Below, in pieces: positions 44,304 through 64,000 of a DNA stretch of 64,000 bases (its first letter is position 1; every line of letters begins with the position of its first letter). This stretch comes from Drosophila persimilis (Eukaryota > Arthropoda > Insecta > Diptera > Drosophilidae): assembly GCF_003286085.1 (NCBI RefSeq), contig NW_020825329.1, forward strand, positions 620,001-684,000, given 5' to 3'. The position numbers were made by a program, and so were the translations under genes. The notes under the pieces are model-generated. The model was not told the origin of the DNA, did no database searches, and saw only the letters and a program-made list of their open reading frames with translations.

Positions 44304-47300
44304 GTCTAGAGAAATATGTCTTATGCACTGATACACAAATAGTCGAATTTTATTACATTCCATGCGCATTACTTATTCGTTATTATTGTATCGCAAAGCT
44401 ATAAAGCCAAAAATATTCGTACTTATTCATAAAGGCGTATATACCTACTAATTAAACCCGCCGCAACTTTGTCCATGTGCAATTATTTAAATAAATATAA
44501 CAATATCTTAAGTTCGATGCCTTTTTTTACTAAACTAAAACGAATTTTTGTATGTTAAGTGAAGGTGGGGAGGGAAGCATTACGGCGCTATCAGATATTA
44601 GCAGATTCATTACGCTCTGTCTACGCTATTTCAGTTTCTGACCTGAGTGGCTAAAAAAAACACAAATATTTTACTTTTCCAATCAATTTTTCCGATTCAA
44701 ACCTAATCCGTTTACGAAAGAAGGGAAACGTGCTGAAGTTTAATTTTTATACGTCCGATCCCTGTAACAAAAATTTAACTTAAAAAAAAAGGTAAAATGG
44801 TTCAATTGTGATTCTAAAATTAAAGTTTTCTTTTAAACAATTTTCTTGCGTTAATGGGCATAGCAAACATATATATATATTTATTTTTTTTGGTATTTTA
44901 TATTTTCTTGAATGAAGGTATCATTTTCAACCCGATAAAATATGAATACACGATTTTAGCCTTATCTGATTCTATACCAACTTTTCAATCAAGTTTCAAA
45001 CGTTTCTTACTTTGTCTAGTGTCTAACTTCTTTTGCTGAATATATTGATTGTGTATATGTGTAAGTCGGAAGTAAGTCCGGATCTTTTCTTGCGTTTTTG
45101 CTTGATGCAATAGATTTGAGCACACTTGCCTATTGCAAGAATGTGTTAGGATTTTGTATCGGGGCTGCCAAATGTTTTTTGGGAAATTTCGCATTTCCAC
45201 ACTAATATTGGCGCCAATTCCACAACTTGGTTTGGTTTTCCACCGCAGTTTAACCGACGCGCGTTTTGCGTCTGCTCCCTTCAATCTGATATCGATATTT
45301 GGGATCTGGGTTCCGCGCGTATGACCATCGCGTCGCTTGGTCTTTTAATTTTATTGTATTGTATTGTATTTAAAAATTTCGCCCCGGCGCCTTCTGCCCA
45401 CACACAAAGGACAAAAATCTGTGGGATCCACAATTTTGAAGGAGTGGGATAAAACGCTATGTTGGTGTGAGAATAGAAAAAAAGAGACAGATGTAAAAAA
45501 ATGTAAAGAAAAATGGAAACAGATAAAATCAAACACATAACACATTTTTAAATCTCCCAATCTCCCATCGATCGATTTGTACGAATTTATTTTTGCCAAA
45601 AAATCAATTTTTCCCTTTTGCGAACAGCGATAGATGATTACATATAAAAAATATTGTATAAATTACATATATCATAAGCTCGCATATATGCTGACTAAGT
45701 ACCATAACATTCCAGTTCATTTCAAATTATTTCGTTTGAAAGCTGTGACACCAGTCAGTACCAACTACCAAATATGTATATAAAAATTAATACCGCAATT
45801 ATTGTTTTAAAAAAAAAAAATATCACAAAATTTGTTTTGGCATTTTTAATGAGTTCTCGTTAATACAAATATATTATCTATCCATCTTAATCAAAATTCC
45901 TGTTTTAATTTTATCCCGATAAAGAGGCTTTACCGGCCCACGTCTTGTTTCTGTCTGGTCAAAAAAATAGCTTTCGACACCAATTTGAATTTGTTAGAAC
46001 CAAGCGACTGCATTCGACGTAAAGAAAGTTTGGAATATGGAAACATCACTGCGCATACTCCTAGCATTGTATGTCTGCAGCAAATATGGCCTTCGTGGCC
46101 GTAAGTCTTAATTTTGCTACACGAAAGTCAGGGAAAAAATTCAGCACGAAGCTTTTCTGCTCGGCACTTCTACTTTAATCGAACCAAACGAGACTGTAAA
46201 GTCTCGTCATTCAGTATTGAATTCGAATTTCAAGCAAACGGACGTTCTTTAAATTTCTATATCTATTTTTACTCGTCGTGTGTTCTCAGTTCGCTATATC
46301 ATACAAACTTATACATAGACATACATATGTATGTTCGCATATCGGAACTTTTATTTTTCGTATTGACATTTAACTATTGTCATAATTAACATTTTCTGAT
46401 TCCCCGATTCACTAATATATGTATTCGTAATACATTGTTTTTAGTGAACCAAATTAATACATCATAACGTTCATTTATAAGGTATATTTTAAATATAATA
46501 TTTATACAGATTTGAACATGTGTACATACATTTATACACACACACATTTTTATGTGCTTTATTCTCATCTACCGACATATATATATAAGACATCTCAAAT
46601 TCAAAAATATAACCATATGCAAATATGTAGGTACATATATTTATATGTTTTATTTTAGGCTAAAATATAAATATATTTATATATATTTATGGTATACATG
46701 TGAAACGTATATAACCGTGTTTGTCCACCAAGTTACAATTCGGTTGACACAACTTTAGTTGCCTCGCCCCTATATTTTAAAGGATACTTATGTATCTATG
46801 TACGTATGTATGTATACTCGTACATATATGTAAATTAATTGCATATTTCATACATATGCCAGTGAGTTCAATTTAAAATATGTTTATTTAAACCTGGCAC
46901 AGGCCTGTATAGAACAAAATGTAATAAATAGAATTGCTTAGAAATATAAATGCAACGGAGGTTGGAAAATTTGGAATATTCATGCGCAAGCAATATGGAC
47001 ATTTGTCACAAGGAAACAGCCTTATATACACTGGTTTGTGTGTGTGTGTATAGCAACATCTTTAAATATGTACTTTTGTACACAAATTAAACTCACGATG
47101 GAATATTCTTAAACATGATTAAAGGCCTAAAATACCGTATATTTATATACATACATACATATGTATGTTCATTGGTAAAAACCCTTGTGGTAAACAAAAT
47201 TTAAAAAATTAGATGAATCGCAACAAGTTTTATTTAATGTCCTCACAGATATCCATGTGGCATCCTTATTGGGGGCGGGGCGTCTTAAAATTAAGCTCAA

Positions 47301-48883
47301 TCAAAAAGCTCCCGTGCAAGAAAATCAGGATACATAAACTTGCTCCCGAATATCAACTCTTGGGCAGTATGCACATGCATACATACATATGTATGGATGT
47401 GCATTACTATGAACCGAATTGTAGCTATTCTGACATGATGCGGTGCCGTTTTTCAGTAATGGATCAACATTGCTCTAAGACACCTGTCGCTTCAGTGGTA
47501 AATTTGATACATTAAATATTCAATATATTCATATATAATATGTGCTATTCAGAGATATTACTTTATATAGCAATACGCACAAGCATTGCACAGTTAATAC
47601 TTTTTAATTATAGATGATACATTTCTTAGATGTACATATGTATGTATATGTATAAGAACCAGTGTATTTTAAATTGATGTGAAATCTGCACCGGTTTATT
47701 TTTATTTAAAAGTTTTCTGGGACTTGAATATTGATTTATATTTTCCTAGTGCCTGGAAACCAGCTATCAAAGGAACATATGTACATATAATACACGTGTT
47801 TATGCATGTAAGCATGCAGAACATATGTACATATGCGAGGTCGAAAATATAAAACTTTTCTAGTTGGATGTAGAAGGTTTTGTTTATATCTTAAGCTTGG
47901 TTAGTAATTTTATCGCCATGTATTCTATTCTCGAATCGGCATATTGATTTTGACCAAAAGCTCGCAATGCACCTTAGGACCCAATATGCAAACGTATGCA
48001 CATACATATATGTATACATGTACATGTACGTGATATTTCATTGCTACCGAAGACATATTTTCATATATGTATGTACATATGTATGTAATTCTAATCGAAC
48101 TTCGATGGTCCAAAAAAAGTTGAATTATTAAAACAATAGTCTCATTGTGCCTGAAAGAACAAATCCATACATATGTAACTTTATGAATATACATATACAT
48201 ATTTTTAGTAGTGTATGCAAATACATGTGAGCGGAGCAATTATTTATTTAAAAATAATAATTGTCACTAGTCTAAACAAAAAAAAAAAACAGTTTAATTT
48301 TTATTTTTACAAACGATGCCGCCTCCAAATCAAAACGTAGGAAAACTAATTATTTGTTTCTTGCGTTCATTGAGGTTCTACTTCTAGTGATGGGAGAGAA
48401 AATTGTATAGTTCCGATAACAATAACAAGTCAAAGATTGCATAAAAAATATCTTTTGCATAAAACTATTAAAGAATTTACTTAAATTTTTGTTATCCATT
48501 GTTCTATTATTCAAAAGGAACCGAACCGGTCTATGAATGTACTGATGTATATAAATATATACATATGTTCGTCATAGAGCGGAAACACAAAACACTAACG
48601 AGAGCTGAGATCTGTGCCGGTAGTCTAACCTGTCTTATTATTATAAATTTGTTTATACATACATATACATATGTACGTTGATTTGTACTTTATTTGTTGT
48701 ATTAAACTCGAACTTTAATTCCATTAATGTATTTATATTTTCTAATCACTACAAAGGCAAAAATTAACAACTTTGAAAGTGGAATATAGCCAAACTGCAA
48801 AATCACAGAGATTGAGGCAATTTTATACAACGCCTTGCTGACAATTTATTGCCGAAATAGATTTTCTTAAGTGTGCCATCGCG
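44304..48883. other. Spacer between Zyx and CaMKII
   Basis: A likely Zyx polyA site AATAAA is near 44490. From 46.3 to 48.7 kb there are many ACATACATATGTATGT palindromic runs (about 46801-46850, 47147-47168, 47378-47394, 47630-47652, 47777-47834, 48001-48090, 48656-48676). No protein domain was found in the small frames. The 5' UTR exons and promoter of CaMKII probably lie here but cannot be placed. A DINE-1-like internal fragment is at 45368-45441. Confidence 0.5.
45368..45441 (+). mobile_element. DINE-1/INE-1 internal fragment
   Basis: AAAAATTTCGCCCC, CACAAAGGACAAAAATCTGT and GATCCACAATTTT match one internal block of the DINE-1 copies. Confidence 0.5.
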
Positions 48884-58782
<9,899 letters not shown>

Positions 58783-61372
58783 GTTGCATCAATATGGATT
58801 GCATTCATCTCACCAAAGATAAAAAGTCTAGTTGTGCAGTTCAAGCAGTTGAATGTGCTACATTCATTTGCAGTTGACACAAAAATGGTGTCTTACATAT
58901 ACAAAAGTTTATTGTAAAGTTGATAATTTGTCTAAATTATATTTAATATTTATTTTATGTTTATATTTATATTCTTATAAATACAATCTAAGTCGAAGAA
59001 AAGTGAAAGTCCAAGTCAAGGCTTATAAATTCCACAGAAAGTTAAAGATTAAACATAAAAAACAGTATATAATGAAAACTACGTTTCGTAGCCAACATAT
59101 CTGTGGGAGTAAAATATGTAACTGGAGAACATCATGTTTGTAAATCTTAATGTGGGAATGTGTTTCTAGAATGGCCTGGTTTGCCTATGCAAAGTCGTAC
59201 TGACCATCAGAGACTTTGGCAAAAAACAAAAAAAATACGAAAACTATAAAAACCTAATAAATCTTTACTTACTCTTCTAAAAATGCCTGCAAACATTGTT
59301 AATGTATGTATCTGAATACTTATAATCATTTGTTTATCTGCATAAGCACTTAATTATTCACGTTCGTAAAATACATAAACACAAATATATAGCATACATA
59401 AGTATGATTATATGTAATCGCAAATAAATGTGTGAATAAAACCAAAAATTAATAACACAATTTAATATAAAATGTATCACGAAAGTGTAAAGCATTAGAT
59501 AATTACAAAATAGCATTTAAAAATTAGAAAAGAAATATATATAAATTTAAATCCAAATAAATTAGCTAATTGTTATAAAAAATTTAGATGGAAATGATTT
59601 GGCGATGCTTTTCATGATTCATTACATCACCATTACGTACATACATCATACATCGCCTGTCTGTCCGCATCCTAGCCATTTCATATGTACCTTATACATA
59701 TGAATTAATGATTCATGCGTCTGGGGATGCAGTGCATCTTCGACAAGACAAGAATTAAATAGAGGTTTTATTATTACATAAATGAAAATAATGGTCTTCT
59801 AATAAGTAATATGATTTATCTAAATTTTATATGCAAATTTCAATATCATAAAAAATTTTAAAAAAGTTACAACACAATTTAAAAAGCAGAGCGACGAGAT
59901 TATTTATCCTACGATAATTACATTACAGATAATATTATGAGATAATTTTCAGATTTTTTCCAGTTCAGAATTTAGATCAAATTAAGTGTTTTAGGTTAAG
60001 CCTCTAAATATGTATGTATATCATGTGTAAGTGTATCTTTTATTGTGAGCAGGGCAGGAGTAGAGTAATTGTATGTTCTGAGACTGCATCCACACATAAT
60101 GATAAAAATAATTTTCCCTGATCCAATCCTCTTAATTTTTTGGAAACCACCTATTACATTGTCATATTTTGTGGGATATGGATTCTTTAGTATGTATGCA
60201 CATTTGTTTAGGACAAGAGCATATGTTCTTGGCTCATAAAATCGGGACGTATACTTTGGATATACATAAGTATGTATGTATGGATGTGTACTTACATTTT
60301 GATCCCTCCTCTGCTAAAGTATTTGTCCACGAAAACAAATTAAACAAATTATAGGTAAATGCTTTTAAAAGACAGGAGTTAATACATTATGAAATTTTGA
60401 AAGAAAAGTAAAAGAGTTTCAAATATTATTACTACTATTCACATTATTATTTTCGATTGATTTTACATCATGGGTTAAATAGATTACTAATACCACTACT
60501 TTTCCTATTTCTCCAAAAATCACTCATGGTTATCAGTTTTAATCAAAAAAGAATATATTTCAACAAATAAATGCTGTTTGTATGATCAATTTTTCTAGGA
60601 CTTAAACGTCTTCTTAAATAATAAATAATATATATAATATATACTTATATAAAAGGAAAATCTATTATAATTCTTGAAACTTTAAATTTATCGAAAAGCT
60701 CCTAAGGTAAACCCAGTAATGTTTACCAATTACAAAAATTGATGGAATGCGTCTCTCGAAACCCGTAAAGAGATATGATAAATAAAAATTGCCTTTATAC
60801 ATTTTTCGCGGACGTCGATGTCCCCAATATTTAAAAACAATTAGAGCCAACCCATAATGAAAATTTAACAGTAATAATTCTTAATATTAATAAATTATTC
60901 CATAATTATGATTTATAAAATACACATGCATATTTAATAAAAATTATACCAAATACCTTCGTGGATCTTTAAATTGATGACATAACGCGGAAAACACATA
61001 TGTAATTCTATATATGATGATGTAGTTTTTTACTGAAAGTCGTTTGTAATATATACATATCCAGAACGATCGATTACAACAGGGTTCAAAGATTTAGACA
61101 GAAGTGTTTTACACTCAAACAATTTAACGACTACAATAATTTCTGCCGTAGTTATAGAGATGAGAACGAGACGGTAGCTCTTACAGAAGAAAACTATGAT
61201 ATCCTTCATGGTCGATTTATAAGTAATTTTCAAAACATGACCCAGGAAGACAAAAAATGTTATGAGAGCATTATAAGGATGAGATGGGGTAACTTCTTAC
61301 AGTACATATGAATGCATGTCAGGGGTCGCCACACTCAACGATGGAGAGAAAGATATAGAGACAAGGTAGTAG
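58783..61372. other. CaMKII 3' UTR and spacer to the TIR element
   Basis: AATAAATC at about 59258 and other AATAAA-like hexamers downstream are possible polyA signals. The frame at 58853-59143 lies in the likely 3' UTR and has no domain. The rest is A/T-rich; nothing else is supported. Confidence 0.45.
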
Positions 61373-62057
61373 CAAAGACTATACAATACTAAGATGTTGC
61401 ATGAGCGACCAAAAAGCTGTTCTATGGCGGGTCCTAACATTAGAACCCAATTGGCACGAGGGAGCGCGCGGGGTTTCAATTCCCTTTTCGCCTGTACTTC
61501 GTCTCTACCGCGACCCCGCTGCCCATCGGTTTCGTCTGTTCGGCAATTCTGGACTCTCGAGCCTCAGCACCGTCGAGGCGGTGGTCGCGGATCGCCGATA
61601 TCTTTGGAGCGGCACAGGGACCTTTGGCCGTCTCAGCTTGCTAAATTAGTTAGTGAATATGAGTTCAATAAATATTTGCACACTGAAAAAATGTTAAACT
61701 TTGAGTGCTTATATCTTCTAAACTAAAACTATTTGAAAATTTATCTAAAGCACTCATACAATTTTTTTACTATTTCTGCTGAGTCCCCACTGTGCCGCGC
61801 CAAAGACATCAGCGACCACGCTGCCCTACGCTTTCGGCACGCAGACGATTCATATTTTGTTTTTGTATTCTTTCTCTCGAGACACACCGACTCGACGCTG
61901 ACCGAGGCATTGACGAAGCCGAGTAGCATTTCGGAGGCGAAGGTAGCGTAAAAGAGAATTGAAGTAATAGCCCCGCGCGCCCGTACCAATGAGCGTCAAA
62001 CGAAAATTGAAAAAGAATTTGTTCCTCATGCAACATCTTGGTATTGTATAGTCTTTG
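61373..62057. mobile_element. 685-bp non-autonomous DNA transposon with 33-bp terminal inverted repeats
   Basis: The left terminus CAAAGACTATACAATAC..GCATGAG (61373-61405) is mirrored at 62025-62057 with one mismatch in 33 bp. The flanks are an exact 7-bp target duplication GTAGTAG at 61366-61372 and 62058-62064. The interior has GC-rich coding-like stretches but no transposase frame recognised, so it needs a partner element. A 7-8-bp duplication and CA..TG ends fit the P superfamily (1360/Hoppel type) or hAT; the family is not settled. Confidence 0.85.
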
Positions 62058-62359
62058 GTAGTAGTCAGCCGAGGGAAATGGTTTTCTTCTCTCCGATCGC
62101 AAAGTATCTCTGCAATCTAGTAACATAGATATGACCATTTTGCCGATTTGAGGGAGCAAGAGGGCGAGACCAAGACCGCAATGGAAAATTCAGATGGGTC
62201 TCAACATAATGTGTCGCACCCACAATATAGCTAGAACCCCTTGAAATCTACATTTCTCCTTTTAGTATAGTCGGTGCTTCCTTGCGTGTGCTGAAAACAC
62301 CTGATCAAAATTATAGGAACTTGCACCAGTATAAGGAAATGACTATGATTTAAATACGT

Positions 62360-62365
62360 TTTATT
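62360..62365 (-). terminator. Possible polyA signal of ATPsynbeta
   Basis: TTTATT on + (AATAAA on -) lies 98 bp after the stop codon at 62463. Another AATAAA-type match is near 62434. The true site is probably one of these. Confidence 0.45.
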
Positions 62366-62462
62366 GAGTTCTTCTCGTTTATAGAATTTAAGTTGATGTT
62401 ACAGTGTCTATTAAAACTTCAATGCATAATTCACTTTATTATTCGTATTCCAGTGTAATTAC

Positions 62463-63990
<1,528 letters not shown>

Positions 63991-64000
63991 CTAAAAAAGA

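Noticed and set aside
58853-59143. 96-codon frame after the CaMKII stop
   Set aside because: Lies in the probable 3' UTR, low complexity and basic, without homologue recognised.
61401-61649. Open frames inside the 685-bp TIR element
   Set aside because: No transposase motif; frames overlap on both strands, consistent with GC-rich non-coding DNA.

Overview
The window looks like dot-chromosome (Muller F) euchromatin from a Drosophila of the subgenus Sophophora that is not D. melanogaster itself. It carries five protein-coding genes that I recognise by protein family, all known residents of the melanogaster fourth chromosome. They have the small introns, (A/T)-rich spacers and dense transposon relics typical of that chromosome. 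Splice junctions below were chosen by GT..AG signals plus an unbroken reading phase. For apolpp, Zyx and CaMKII the summed exon lengths divide exactly by three.

Layout. (1) 860-1836 (+): the last two exons of Activin-beta, a TGF-beta ligand; earlier exons lie before the window. (2) 3.6-7.5 kb: a defective CR1-like LINE. (3) 9772-22638 (+): apolpp/Rfabg, the apolipophorin precursor, 7 exons, 3353 aa. Its first intron holds a P-element-family relic in reverse orientation. (4) 22.7-28.7 kb: repeat-rich spacer with a candidate solo LTR, a 1.1-kb DINE-1/INE-1-like element, a cysteine-rich coding relic and a DEAD-box helicase fragment. (5) 28834-44303 (+): Zyxin, 7 exons, 616 aa. Its 8.9-kb first intron and 4.5-kb third intron hold several DINE-1 copies, a second CR1-like copy, LINE remnants and coiled-coil pseudogene pieces. 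(6) 48884-58782 (+): CaMKII, 15 coding exons, 530 aa when all linker exons are used. One 0.9-kb DINE-1 sits about 24 bp inside an intron. (7) 61373-62057: a 685-bp terminal-inverted-repeat element with a 7-bp target duplication. (8) 62463-63990 (-): the last two coding exons of mitochondrial ATP synthase beta; the start is beyond the window.

The five genes do not form an operon-like functional unit. They are independent eukaryotic genes for growth-factor signalling, lipid transport, focal adhesion/Hippo signalling, calcium signalling and respiration. The most distinctive material is mobile: the P-family relic with its third intron still recognisable, the paired CR1 copies with complementary deletions and a shared 92-bp flank, and the TIR element. 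A possible truncated CaMKII terminal exon is the most interesting gene-level candidate. I saw no tRNA, rRNA or CRISPR.
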